64,000 nucleotides of DNA, taken from positions 8,432,001-8,496,000 of the forward strand of contig NW_024881278.1 of assembly GCF_018691265.1 (NCBI RefSeq), read 5' to 3'. Below the pieces are notes generated by a model. That model was given only the letters and a program-made list of their open reading frames with translations, was not told where the DNA came from and ran no database searches. Shown piece after piece: positions 30,952 to 42,625 of this stretch. The position numbers and the translations under genes are program-made. This DNA is from Tyto alba. Its lineage: Eukaryota; Chordata; Aves; Strigiformes; Tytonidae. Position 1 is the first letter of the stretch, and every line of letters begins with the position of its first letter.

Positions 30952-31960
30952 GCTGGCTGTTCCTGGGGCATAAAGACCGCTTTATTAAACATTAGCATCC
31001 ATCAGCACGTTTGATTGACGGCATCGGGGAGGGTGACCGAGCCGAGCACACAGCCAGCACGGTGCCATGGACTTGGGGACACGGCAGGCATCTCCCACCA
31101 ACCAAGAGGCCACGAGAAAATCCTGGAGCTCCCCCTATCCTCTGACACTTCCTTTTTTGGTGTTGTTTTTTTTTTGTTGTTGTTGTTTTGTTTTGTTTTC
31201 CACTCCAGGTTATGTTCAACCAAAACCTTGTAAAAGAAATCATAGCACGAAATCGAAATGATGGTTTTCATACCTAGCTGGCCCTTTCGTACAGCTGGAG
31301 GTGCAGTACTCAGCAGGCTCTTAAAAAAACAAAGGAAAGAGTGATTTCTAAATGAAAACCTCTTTGCCAAACCTTTATTATCATTTTGTTGCCAAAAGAC
31401 GTTTTCTCCAGCTGTCAGATGTTCCCCAGGAGCTCAAACCAGGGTGGCTGGAGGCAGAGCTGCCCAGCCCAGGTTCCCCTGCCTGGCTGGGGCAGGGAGC
31501 ACCAGGCTGGGATGTCCCCAGGCCACCCAGTGCCACTGGGATGCAGGTCAGCACTAGTAGCCCTTGCAAGGGCTGGGTGGCCCTGCCACGGAGGGCATCA
31601 CCTCTCGGACCGTGGCACTCAAGCTGAGCATCCTTATGTGCCAAGGGCAAGGTCTCGAGGGAGACCAGGGGGGTCACCACCACCACCATCAGTGGTGGTC
31701 TTAGCTTCCCGAGCTCACTCTTGAGCCCAGACTTGGTGGGCAGCTGAGATTTAAGATGGAGCAAGGGGGGTGGGGGTGGGTGGTGGGCAGGTGCCCTGGG
31801 GAAGCTGCGGCTCTGTGGGCTGGGGTCTGCTGCCTTGGGTAGCGTTGGGAACACAGTGGGATCAGGGTGATGCTGTGTGCCCAGCACCTCGAACAAGCAA
31901 CTTCATCCAATGTGTGCGCAAAGTGGACCCTCTAAAAGGGCTGGTCCTTCGGCTTCAGAG
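30952..31960. other. Non-coding sequence with a T/TTG-rich tract
   Basis: Low-complexity T-rich and (GTT)n sequence at 31151-31200. The remainder is GC-rich and featureless. The 171-codon minus-strand frame (31381-31896) is Pro/Ser/Leu-rich and shows no domain. Confidence 0.5.
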
Positions 31961-31972
31961 TCACTAGGTGGC
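31961..31972 (+). promoter_or_regulatory. CTCF-like core site (one mismatch)
   Basis: TCACTAGGTGGC matches the CTCF core CCASYAGRKGGC at 11 of 12 positions and is followed by A, as preferred. It points away from the minus-strand site at 653-664, so the two are not in convergent loop orientation. Confidence 0.35.
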
Positions 31973-32073
31973 AACCTAAGGCATCCTTTGTGTTTGGAGA
32001 AGTCTGGTGGAAGATGGAAATGCTTCTGCTAATGCCTCGGACCTGCTCCCCCTTCTTTTCTCTCTTCTCTCTC
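31973..32073. other. Sequence leading into a C/T-rich stretch
   Basis: The last 25 bp are pyrimidine-rich. Confidence 0.5.
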
Positions 32074-32103
32074 TTTTTTTTTTTTTTTTTAAAAAAAAAA
32101 AAA
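32074..32103. repeat. T17A13 self-complementary homopolymer tract
   Basis: Seventeen T followed immediately by thirteen A, giving a 26-bp perfect T13A13 palindrome at the junction. The flank continues TCCTG, like the T13A13 tract at 39350 (TCCTCCTG). Confidence 0.9.
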
Positions 32104-34369
32104 TCCTGAATTGCTGACAGACACTATAAAAACATCTCTTTCCCCATGTTCTTCAGCATCTGAGGGCGGAGGGCGCTTCTGGATCTGCTTTATCCCAAGA
32201 TTGCACCCGGTAACGAGGCAAAGGCAAGCAGGTGACCACATGCTGCACAAAGCCCAGAAAGGATGAGCTTTCCAGAAGGAAAAAAAGGGATTGAGGGTAG
32301 AAAAGAGGATGAAGAGTCCTTGGCTGGTCTTGCTGGCAAATGGGCTGGTGAGGTAACAAACTTCGGAAATCCCGGATTTGGGCCGTGTTGGGGAAGTCTG
32401 TGGCCAGCTTAATAGGAATTGCTGGTTGGGTGCACATTTTCAGTGTGGTTTTGCCTTTATTCCTTGCCCATATTTTGTGGGTTCTTTTTCTGGGACTTTT
32501 CATAGAAATATCTGAAAATATTGATTTCTTTTTTTTTTTTTTTCTTCTAAAAGAAGATGTTCTGCCCAGGAACACAGAGTTCACCATGCATTTGCAGCCT
32601 ATCAAATGCAGCCAGGATTAGAAAAGAGGATGTTTTTTTTCCCAAAAAATTTCCCATCAGCATTGACGTATTTATCTCTCTTAACCCTGGCAAGACATGT
32701 CTTTTTAGCTGAACTTGGACACGGGGAAGTCCCTTCCAGCTCAAACAGCAACGAGCTTTCTCCATCCCCCCTTGCCACCAGCGATGTCCCCCAAAAAGGG
32801 AGATTTGCAGCTCTCTCACTCCATATCCCTTTGTTTAACCCACAACTTGTCACTGCTTAATCCATCTGCTCTCACAACTTTTTTTTATTAGCATCAAGTC
32901 CGTCTCCCCAGGACTCTGCCTCTTTGCAGCTCCAAGACCCACCAGCCTTCATAACCCCAAGCAGAAGGGAAACTTCTCTCTGGTCATGGGAGGCAGGAGA
33001 CCCCCTGCCCATCCTGGTACCCACCCAGCCAGAGGATGAAATCACAGTCCCTTGGGAGCGCATCCTCCCTGGGCATCTCCCACCAGTGGGACCTGAGCTG
33101 CTCCTTCCCTGTGAACTGGACTGGAAAATGTCCACTAGCTTTACCATTTCTGCACTCAGAGAAAGGAATCCATTTACACCTTCCTCTTATTTAATTTGGC
33201 TCCCAGCAGATCTGTTTTATAGGACTGTCTACTCTGGGAACAGGGTTCTTTCTGAGGTTTTATTCTCTCCAGATGTTCTGACTGTCTTTGGTAACCCCGT
33301 TCTAGTGTGAATGTTAGACAGCATCCTCCCTCTTCACAGGGTGTGATTAGGCAAGACAGCTTGCTCCTGGGTATAAATGTTAATTGCAAATGAAAGGGAG
33401 TCGTGATTCAGTGCAAATGCTGGGCACAAACTTTTACAAGACCTCAAACACTTCCCTTGTCCTCTGAACTGCACTGAAAAGTCAAAATCTCAAGGGAAAA
33501 AGTCAGAGGGGACCAACAGCTTGAAAAGGTTTTCAGATGCAACCAACAAAAGGTTTTGACAAGTTTCATTTTCAATTAAACCCCGTGAAAATATAATTAG
33601 GATGTTCACAATAATTGAGATTTTAGAAGAAAAGGGGTTGGGCTGGTTGGTTTCCAACACCATCGCTGTAGTTGTCTTTACAGCAGCACAGCTGGCTGTC
33701 AGGTAATTCCTGAGTTCAGGGGACAGTCAGGTCAGTGATCCTACTGAAGAATAACCATCTTCAGGAAAAAAACTCAGTACTTTTCTCCTGGCATGGTTTG
33801 CTTCTTTTTTTTTTTAATCATCAGCCTTCATTGTCCAGAGGAGCCATTGCTCCACACAGGGGAGAGGAGGTGGTTTGCCCCCAGGACATGCAATGGTTTT
33901 GCTGACAGAGCTAGGAACAACACCCAGCATCGCTCCAGCTTGCTGCTGGACCATGCTCTCTGAGCTGCCTAGGAACTCGTCTGTCCCACCGGTTCGCTTA
34001 AAGCTGGCCTCTTGTTCATGCCCCCAGTTCGTGCCTCGGTGACCAGTCCTCCTAGCCAAACCCAAGCCCCAGCGTAGACAAGACAAGGCACAACCAGAGC
34101 CGAGTGCTCTGGCCAGAGAAAACAGCCTTTGCTGGAGCACGGAGAGAGAATGGCCATTTATGGGTTTCAGGCTACAGAAACATGATCTTTTACTAGGTTT
34201 ATAATGTGGAAATAGCCCAAAAAGACTGGATCTCTCAGACTGGGCATTTGGCTTTTGGACAAAGGGCCCCACACATCATTACTTTGGCTTTGATTCCTCC
34301 CCTGATACAAAGGGCTGCTTTCTCAGCATGGCTCTTGCTCTGGGATGGCCACCTCAATGTGTCAACCAC
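32104..34369. other. Non-coding sequence with short T-runs
   Basis: T-runs at 32529-32543 and 33807-33816. AT-rich sequence near 33580-33640. No exon or element recognised. Confidence 0.5.
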
Positions 34370-34480
34370 TGTCTAATTTCTCACTGTAATTAAGTGGCGA
34401 AAGTGAAGAGATTTTGGTCTATTATCAGCCAAATGCCTCTTATGCTTCATTCCTTGGTTGTTTAATTACGATTCCCTCCC
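34370..34480. promoter_or_regulatory. Short candidate element with NKX site
   Basis: Contains TTAAGTGG (34390-34397), a perfect NKX2/NKX3-type site, and TTTAATTACGATTCCC near 34460. About 110 bp of complex sequence. Confidence 0.3.
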
Positions 34481-36569
34481 CACAAGCTGAGGAAGAACCT
34501 GAGAAGTAAGATACCCCCCTATTCTTTCTGCCTTAGTGTTCAGCCATGTCCAACTGGATTTTCTAAGTGTTGCAGACTTCATGTCTGCATTTTGACCCAT
34601 TCCATGCAGCCCAGATTAGGAAAAGGCACAAACAACCATGACCAGGTCTTCATCTGCCAAGAGTGAATGGAGTCATCCAGTCCGATGGAGACAACCTTGC
34701 TCCTGGCTGCTGTTAGGTGGGAGCTCAGCGCCCCGCAGGAGCACACCGATGCCACGACCTGCAGATTTGCACCCTCACCCAGCAGCTTCTCCTGGCTCTC
34801 AGACACCTGCAGTGGTGGGACAAGGGCTCTGCTCCTCCCTGGTGCTTCCCTGCTCTCTTTAGACCACAAATGCTTCAGGAGAGGCACCACCTCTCCAGCA
34901 CACATGAGAGCCATCAGCTCCAGGAGACGAAAGCTGGCAGCAAACAGGATCCTTTTGTGGAATTTGCCTGGTTTTGGATCAGTTCACTCATTAACAAGTT
35001 GGAGCTTGTTTTTGGTGATACTGTATGCTTGCTCGTTCAGTGTCACCCAATCTTTCTCCTGCCACTATGGTATGAATATTTCTGTTTCCCCTCCCTGTAC
35101 AGACCTGACTCCATACCTCAAAGAACTATTTATTTTATAGGGTTTTTTCCAGACAGATCACTGAAAAATATTCCTGAGCGGGTGTGCCAGATTTCGATCA
35201 GCAATCCTGGACAGAAGCACAGACAGCAGCTGTGGGACAATATAAACGATGTGCCAGAGTCCAAACACATTAGACAAAGCCCAGGTCATGCCGTCCTTGG
35301 GATGATGTGACATCCAGGTCCCTGGGCTGGACCAGAGCAGGTTTATTGAGCTCAGTGGAGTAACCCCACAACCACCAAGTGAAAATCTAGCTCTTATGGG
35401 CTCTGTGCATGGACGGCTGTCCTTGCTTCTTTTCAACAGCAATGTTAACATGGGGATTTCAGCTGTTGGGATGCAAATAGAAAGATTTGTCACCTTCTGA
35501 AGATGCTATTTTTTATTAGAAACACATCACAGGGCAGGCTTGTTGAGCAGACTTCTCATAGCCTTCTTTAGCTTTGGGAAGAGTTAAAGTAATTTGTAGC
35601 TGGGTTAATGAAGAGCTGGCCAAGATCTCAAAACAATTCAGTTTTGCTTTATGTACCCATATTTATCTGACCTCAAAATACTGGCACACGAGTATATTTC
35701 ATTGATAATTGTCAAATAGTTGTGTTTCCAGAACCATGTAATCCTGGGGCCCCTCTTCTCCTTTCTCCTGATGGGCTGCTTTCACTCGGTTTTAGACACA
35801 ACTGGGTTCAAAGAAAGGCGTGTACAAACTATCATGATTTTCTCTGTGAAACAGCACCATATTCTTTTACTTCATTCAAAAAGCCAGCCAGATGCTTGTG
35901 ATGCAAATGAAACCCTTTGCTGAGGGTTTCCAGTGGCTAAAATTCATGTCAGATTTTGAAGCCAGCAGCTGCAGGCTGAGTTTTTAGAGATAGAGAGTTT
36001 CAGCAGAGGTAATCAGGGGGAAAACTCAAATATGCACAACAAAGACAGCAGCTACACTGTCAAGCTGCGGTGTGCGACAGGGCAGGTCTGCAGCACAACA
36101 CCCAGGGGACTGAGAGTCTAACATCTGCCTTACTGGTATTTTTGGTGATTTTATTCCAGCCCATTTGGTTGGTGGGAAGACTGAGAAGGAGTCCAGGAGG
36201 CACCACAGAGAGCGGGCGAGATCCAGAAACCATAACCTGCAAGGAAAGCTCCAATTCATCAGTGCTGTTTCCTCAGCAGGCTGAGAAAAGACACGATAAA
36301 CACATAAGAAATTAAAACAGCTGGTGGGCTCAGGAGCATCGCCCCTTCTCTCGTTTCTTCTACAAGGATGGCAGCCCACAGCTGACAGGCAGACCATGGT
36401 ACCAACACAGGGAAATTTTTACCCAGAGCTAAAATAACCCATCGGGGGTTGGAAGATGGGCTGGAGCCCCAGCTTGGTGCCTGGGGGCTGCTGCCTGCTG
36501 AACCCCCCCTCCCTGGCCGCTGCTCCCGGGCGCCTGCGTAGCAGCCTGGCCCCCGCCAGGCCTTTCAGG
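34481..36569. other. Non-coding sequence, nothing firm recognised
   Basis: Contains octamers at 35471-35478 and 35901-35908 without supporting context, and AT-rich sequence near 35570-35720. The 197-codon frame at 34717-35310 shows no domain. Confidence 0.5.
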
Positions 36570-36750
36570 GCTCAGGGTTTCATATGAGCTTTATTAGTTT
36601 CAGCCAAGTTTTATTTCCTTTCGAGTTTAGGAGACGGAATAAAACGTGATAAGCGGAATACAGGAAACGCTGGCGGCGGGAGGAAAAATGCTGGGAAGAA
36701 GCGGGGTTTCAGGGTAATGAAACAGCTAGCGGGTGTTAGCACCATCCCCA
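36570..36750. promoter_or_regulatory. Candidate element
   Basis: Complex sequence with GCTTTATTAGTTTCAGC, GGAATAAAACGTGATAAGC and scattered CpGs (eight or so in 100 bp). Enhancer-like texture, no repeat. Confidence 0.3.
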
Positions 36751-37609
36751 AACCAAAACCAGCCCATTTCCCCCCCCAGGGCCATGAGCCCGCAGGGGCT
36801 GCTCTCCAGATCGCTCCCACCTGCATCAAGTGCTCAGGGATGCTCGCTGGGGGTGGGAGTTTAGGGGGGAGCCCACTTTCCCGCGGCAGCACCCCGAGAT
36901 CCCAGGCTGCCCTGAAGCCCGGCGGGCAGAGGGACATGGGACAGCAGGGTGGTATCTCCATCACTGTGTCCTTGCCTGGAAAAGGCTGGAAGAGCAAGGG
37001 TGCATGTGAATCCTGCCTGACATTTTGCGGCTGTTTCTTGGCTTAGAGCTGTTTTGGGATGTTTTCAGCCACCCTCGGCAGGTCTCTGTCCCGTCAGCCT
37101 GCCCAGCCGCTTCTTGGAGCTGCGTGGAGCTTTGGCGACCGCGAGCGGCAGCAGCTGGCGGTGGCATGGTGTGCACGGCAGCAGCCCGGTCCTTCCGAGT
37201 CCCAGGTCCCCCATCTTCTGCCTCCGTAGAGCCCAGTCCACGTGAAGTTGGGTCACCTCTTTTGTAGCTTCTCTGATGTCTGGTACTAAGGCTGAGATCC
37301 CACTCTGCAGCTGAACTATGGCTCTTCAGATCCTCCGAAGGCTCTGGGCACATCATTCATCTCAGACATCAGCTCCTCTGTCTAATTCACTGCACCGAAA
37401 GGTCCAGGAGTTATTTAGGGCAGGGAAAGGGGAATTACAGGCAGGCAGCATGATTGCAAAAGCCATGCTTCCTTTTGGAGACCCAGCTAACAAATCTTGG
37501 GGTGATGAACTCAGGGTTTCTCTGTACTTCCAAGTCTATAGGTATGTGTGCTCTGAATCATATTCCTCAGCACAAAAGCAAAAAAGATGTGTCCTATCTT
37601 TGGCCAAAG
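36751..37609. other. GC-rich non-coding sequence
   Basis: Overlapping open frames between 36.6 and 37.4 kb reflect GC content. No domain recognised. Confidence 0.5.
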
Positions 37610-37880
37610 AGAGAATGAAAATGAAAAAAAAAAAAAAAAAGTCAGTGATGTGCCAGAACTTTTACTTTTTATTAAAAACTTAAGTGCAGATGACGAGGAA
37701 CCCACCTGTTTTTGATTTTTTTAATAAAAAGTCAAATAATCCCCACAAACAATTCCTTTGCAATGGTTTCAATATCGGAACCGTAAAGATGAACTTTAAA
37801 GGCGCTTGTAAAAGAAAGAATATTACAATAATTTTAGTGCAAAACTCCAATATCATATTTTCTTTTATTTGAAAGAAGAA
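37610..37880. promoter_or_regulatory. AT-rich element containing a 14-bp inverted repeat
   Basis: After a run of 17 A (37624-37640), arms CTTTTTATTAAAAA (37665-37678) and TTTTTAATAAAAAG (37718-37731) are exact reverse complements separated by 39 nt. The arms contain MEF2-like AT cores. The sequence to 37870 is AT-rich, complex and repeat-free. Confidence 0.4.
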
Positions 37881-38442
37881 GAGGAATGTACAGAGGATTT
37901 CTTTTTTTCTTTCTCAGGATGCAGCAGTTTCAGATAATCTATTTACTTATGAGAAAGGAAAGGAGAGGAGGAGGAGCGCCAGGAAGCTGGAGCCGCGGGC
38001 AGATGCCGGGCAGGAGGTGCCCTGGGAGCAGAGGCACACTGCCTGCCTCACACCAGCAGCATCCTCTTCCTCCCTGAAATTAGGAGCCGCAGCCTTGTCT
38101 TCCCTGTGACTGCATGGTGTCTAATAAGGGCCGTGCTCCTTCATCATCCTTGCCCTCAGTGAAGGAAGAAATTGTGGCTCCCTTGCCTGCCCACTTCAGT
38201 GACCTCATGAATCTGGAGTGAATCAGCATTTCAAGATGTTTGGGTTCAGTAAATAGGTAAAAGGGGCTCAAAAGTTCTGGGGGACATGGGCAGAGAATGG
38301 GAGCCTGGGGTGGTCATGGTGGCTCACCTCCCTCTCCCGAGCAGGGCAGGCTAGAAAGCTTAACTGCTTGGAATTCCTCCCTACACTCGAATCAACCCAA
38401 AACACAACCCAGCTCCCCATAAAAGCACAGTACTATTGCTTC
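37881..38442. other. Non-coding sequence, nothing recognised
   Basis: Purine-rich near 37950-37980, otherwise featureless. Confidence 0.5.
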
Positions 38443-38475
38443 TTAAAAAAAAATAAAAATAAAAAAGAAAATAAA
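38443..38475. repeat. A-rich low-complexity tract
   Basis: A runs interrupted by T and G, AAAAATAAAAATAAAA-like. Confidence 0.8.
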
Positions 38476-38789
38476 TTCATAACACTGAGAGAAAACAGCC
38501 TTACCCTAACTTGAACTTTTCCTCCCCGAGAAAAGTGCTAGAAACATCATAAAATGTCTTGGGGAGTGTTGTGCAATGGGGGGGATGCTCCAGCCCTGGC
38601 ACCCACCTGGGATGCTGACAGGCCATCGGAGATTGGGATGGGCTCTGACCAGGGTGAAAAGCAGCAGCTCCCCAGACCAAAGCCCTGCAAGGAGCAGCAG
38701 TGCCAGTGATGAGGGGCTGCAGGATCCTCTGTGGCTCCTGCCCGGAGCTGCAGGGACTTACTTTGCTGGTAAGGGCTGTTGGCCTTCCT
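38476..38789. other. Non-coding sequence, nothing recognised
   Basis: Spacer of mixed composition. Confidence 0.5.
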
Positions 38790-38980
38790 CTGAAATCAGA
38801 ATTTTAAATCATACGAGAAGCGATAAAGCAAACTTTAATCTCCTTTAAAATGTATTTCAAACTGGGGAATTAAAACTGGTGAGGATTAGGAGGTGGTTGA
38901 GGAGCGCATTTCAAAACTGCTGGAAATCCGAGGATTTAAAATATATTAGCAAACAGAAGCGAAGCTTTGGGGAAGCTGTG
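38790..38980. promoter_or_regulatory. Candidate element
   Basis: Complex AT-rich sequence (GAATTTTAAATCATACG, CTTTAATCTCCTTTAAAATG, GGATTTAAAATATATTAGC). No simple repeat. Confidence 0.3.
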
Positions 38981-39143
38981 CGGAAGGGAGTGGGGCCGGG
39001 AGCAAGCAGCATCCTCACACTGGCTGTGCCCGGCGGGAGGGAATATGGGAGGTGTGGGAGACGATGGGCAGAGGGGCTTTTGCTGAGGAACAGTTAGCAA
39101 GTCCTTGCCATTAGGTCGGATTCCTCCACGTGCGTGTAAATGT

Positions 39144-39158
39144 GAAGCAATTTGCTTC
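39144..39158. repeat. 15-bp palindrome GAAGCAA-T-TTGCTTC
   Basis: Perfect 7-bp arms around a single T, within AT/GC-mixed sequence. It resembles paired TTGC half-sites of C/EBP type but is not a consensus. Confidence 0.85.
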
Positions 39159-39349
39159 CTGTGGTTTCGGGGATATTCTCATGATGTCCAGCTTTTTCCC
39201 AAATTTCCTGCTCCTGGAGTCGTGGGATGATGTGTGAACTCCTCCTGCCTTCAGCCACAGTGATGTTTTCCACTCTGTGGGTTGTGCAGGAAATTCTGGA
39301 AATAATTGAGGATGACAAGCATGAATTTTGCCAATGATGTGATTTACGC

Positions 39350-39375
39350 TTTTTTTTTTTTTAAAAAAAAAAAAA
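39350..39375. repeat. T13A13 perfect palindrome
   Basis: Thirteen T directly followed by thirteen A, a 26-bp perfect palindrome. Confidence 0.9.
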
Positions 39376-39859
39376 TCCTCCTGATGTTCAGCCCTCCCAG
39401 ATGTGTTTGGCTGCCCCGAAGGCACTGGCAGGGATGAAGGCTGATGCTCCAGTGGTGATGATAACTAACTGCATGCACTTTCTTATACTTTCAACCTGCC
39501 CAGGCACCTGCGTTGTCCCGCCAGCAGCAAACACAACTGTCCCACCAAAATCATTCAGTTAGGGACCCTGTAAAGATGTGTCAGCAAGCGGGGGGAGCCT
39601 GGCCCCCCATCTTTGTCAGAGCCTGCTGCCAGGGAGGAGCAGGGCTCTTCCCCACAGCCCCTCTCTGCTTGCCACTTGTCCAAATAGTCGTAAATCACCA
39701 GCAAATTCCTGGGTCTGCTGAGGGGGTTTGGGCTTCAAAGGCAGTGAGGGGCAAACAGGAACCTTTTATTAACTGTGGGAAAACCCCCCCCGTGCCTCGG
39801 ACAGCCTGAAAAGTCCTTGACAGGTATTTGAAGTGGTGGAAAAAAGGGGGAAAGCATAA
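39376..39859. other. Non-coding sequence, nothing recognised
   Basis: Ordinary sequence with a short poly-C run at 39784-39790. Confidence 0.5.
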
Positions 39860-40130
39860 AGAAGTGCACCAGTGACATCATAATCTGCTTGTCTGGAGCT
39901 CTGCTGTGGTTTGCACCCCCTAATAATTCATGGAAGATGGCAAAGCGAGAGTGACAGGACGCTGAGTTTCGTGTGCAGTTGTATTTATCGATGTTTTTGC
40001 ATGTGTTTCATCCAATTAAGTGGGATTCTATCCAGCAGCACTAAGCTGTTGGTCATTGCTTTTACACCCTTGGTTTTCCTCCCTTGTTTTATTTTTTAAT
40101 ATTAGGCTTTTTAATGCTGCAAAAGAGACA
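39860..40130. promoter_or_regulatory. Weak candidate element with NKX site
   Basis: Contains TTAAGTGG at 40016-40023 in CCAATTAAGTGGG, plus TATTTATCGATG and TTTTTAATATTAGGC. AT-rich, mostly complex. Confidence 0.25.
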
Positions 40131-41249
40131 CGAGTTGTGACTGGGGCCTTCATGGCAAAGGGGCAATGTGGTGTCTTCATCTGGGATTGTCATTTCCTTC
40201 CAGCGTGACCCCAGCGTCAGACGTTTGACTTTTCAGGAATCAAGGTGAAGAAGAACAAACACATGCCCTGACCAGAAAAATAAAGATACAGAGCGCCTGA
40301 GCTGCGTGGCTTCTGGAGACAAATCCTCCTAGCTGCCAGCGAGCTGCTGGGCTTTGGAAAACTCATCAGTGGGCGGTCTGCCAGAGCCAGACCTTGGCGA
40401 TGGGTGGTCACCAACAAAAAGCAGAGAAAGAGAAAGGGAAATGTATACAAGCAGATGATTTTCCATGAGGTGATGGGTATCTGTTTTACTGCCCGGCATA
40501 GCTGCCTCCCTCCTGTTGAAAGATGAAATTCTGCCGATGTGAGGAGGAGCCAGAGGAGGGTTGGCTTTGAGCAGGGGCAGGCTGCCTGCAGGTCCTGGAT
40601 GTGTCCCCAGGCCACGTGCGGCTCAGCTGCTGTGGGCTCAGTGTGTCCGGGGGGGCTTTGACCTTGTCCCCATAAGGCAGCGTGGTGGCACCTTCGTCAG
40701 CTGCACCTCCGGGGCCACCTGAAGCAGCTGAATGGTGATGGGGAAGGGCTGGTGGTCACCTGCCTGCGTCACTGTGCTCTGGTGTGGCTCTACCACCCAG
40801 GGCAACACCTCCCACAACAGCCTCTGTTCCACATACTCACCCCATTAATATGTCCTGTATATTTACTCCACATATCCCTACTCCTATTGCAAGCAGATCC
40901 TCTTAAGATCTAAGAAATCAAGTCAACAACCCTGAGGAAACTGAGAAGGAAAGTGTAAAAAGGAGAGCAAAATCCAATGTATTTCTCAAAATGTTGAACT
41001 TTAAGTGCAATGCCTGCTCCTGCCCTGCACATGTACAGCAAAGTGATTTCCTTAACCCCCAAATACACAAACACTCAGGTGGGGATGGTCTCGAGTCAGC
41101 AGAAGGTTCACAACTGCCTGCCATCGCATTGAACCCAGCTTGGAGCAAATTAGCCCCTGGATTTACAGACTGCATCAAGCATGTTCACAGCTCTGCACTG
41201 GGACTAACTTCATCAACCCCTAAACTCCCAGCCACCTGCAGTTAATCTG
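40131..41249. other. Non-coding sequence, nothing recognised
   Basis: Mixed composition, no firm signal. Confidence 0.5.
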
Positions 41250-42625
41250 GATTAGGGAAAGGCTCAGCCTCATCGCAGTCACCTGGGAACAACCCAGCCT
41301 AAGTGTCAGGGAAGAGGTTAATCCTCCCACTCTCCACACCTATGCCTAACCAATACCTTGTGCCAGGTGGCCTTGGAGCCTACTTAAACCCTTCCCAGGG
41401 TGCTCTTTGATTGATGTTAGTCTGTCCTGGAGGCTAGCTTTGCTCCTGCCGAGCTGTGCCAGGGATGGGCTGAGCTGCCTTGCTACTTGTGGAAAATGCT
41501 GCAGCTTTCCTTAAATGAGGCGTGCTTGGGGCATAGAGCTCCAAAGCCATGAGTGGAGGCTGCCGGAGGTGCTGGTGATGTCTTAGCAGGAGGAAGGATT
41601 TAGAAGATGATGCTGAAGCAGAGCCTGAGTGCAGCTAAGACATGAAGGTATAGGAAAAAGGAGAAGTAGATGCTGGGAGGCTTCAGGAGAGCCAGTGGCT
41701 GGGCTGCTGTGTGAATCAGGTTGACTATGGAAGCCTGAGCACAGCTTTCTGGAGAAGCAGAAACTGGTGCAAAGTCAGCATGCTGCCTCTGTGGGGGCTG
41801 GTCTTGCCTCTAAAAACAACACTGAAGAGCTGCTTGCTTGATAGCTGGAGGGCTGCAGCTCCTATGTGTAGAAGTGTGTAGTAAGCATCGGTGCTGGTGT
41901 TGCTCTGTGTTGGGAGGAGCTGGACAGCTTGTTCCTATGGCTGGCAGGGAGGAGGGATGTATAATAAATCTGCAGTGCTTCTTGTGTTAGTCCTGGACTA
42001 AAGGTGCTGATCTGGTTTAGCTGGAGTCTCCCATTCTGCATTTCCTGCAACAAACAGGTTGTGTTTTTGGCAAAAACTCCCGATGCTTCAGAGAGCCTTC
42101 GGGCTGTTGTCTTACAGGTGGCAGACCTTAAGTTGTTCCTTCATGTCAACATAGCCCCTTTTGCAAAGTGTTTCAGTCCTAGCTCACTGGGAGGACCCAC
42201 TGGGATGCATGGGGACACTGGGGGTGCACAGAGGGCATTGGGGCAGCTCTGTGAGGGGTGTTGGGACTGGATCTGAGCACTGAGCTGTGCAGAGGAATGA
42301 TGATGCTGCTTGACAGGTAGAACATCTGCGTTTGGATAACACAGACCTATGAGAGACTCAGAGGCACCTAACTGAGCATCCTTGAGATTCCTGCCCTACT
42401 GCAGGAAAGATCAAAGCACAGTAGAAACTATGTCTGTGAAAGTTCCTGATATAAAGCAGCAGGTTTGAGATCTTTTCTTCCTTCTATCTAGCAAGGACTG
42501 AGCTCTGCATGCGTGCCTCTGCCCGAGTGCTGCTGTGGGGATCACTCAGATCATAGGGTAATGAGAATAAATTTGCTCTTTGCATTTCATCCGTGGGTTT
42601 GTGGTTGTTTGTGTCCTGCTGTGCC
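41250..42625 (+). mobile_element. LTR-like or promoter-like stretch, unclassified
   Basis: A CCAAT box (41350-41354) lies about 30 bp upstream of a TATA-like CTTAAA (41383-41388), followed by 1.2 kb of CpG-poor, G/T-rich sequence different in texture from both flanks. It ends in AATAAA (42566-42571) with a T/G-rich region after it. CCAAT, TATA and AATAAA in this order suggest a long terminal repeat or a short unspliced transcription unit. The 1.2-kb spacing is long for an LTR R region. No gag, pol or env segment and no terminal TG...CA pair could be identified. Confidence 0.25.

Noticed and set aside
34717..35310. 197-codon plus-strand open frame
   Set aside because: Overlaps another frame of 157 codons. 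The translation has no domain or repeat and no supporting signals.
20033..35908. Isolated POU octamers at 20033, 23705, 35471 and 35901
   Set aside because: A few octamers are expected by chance in 128 kb of strand sequence, and these lie in plain context.
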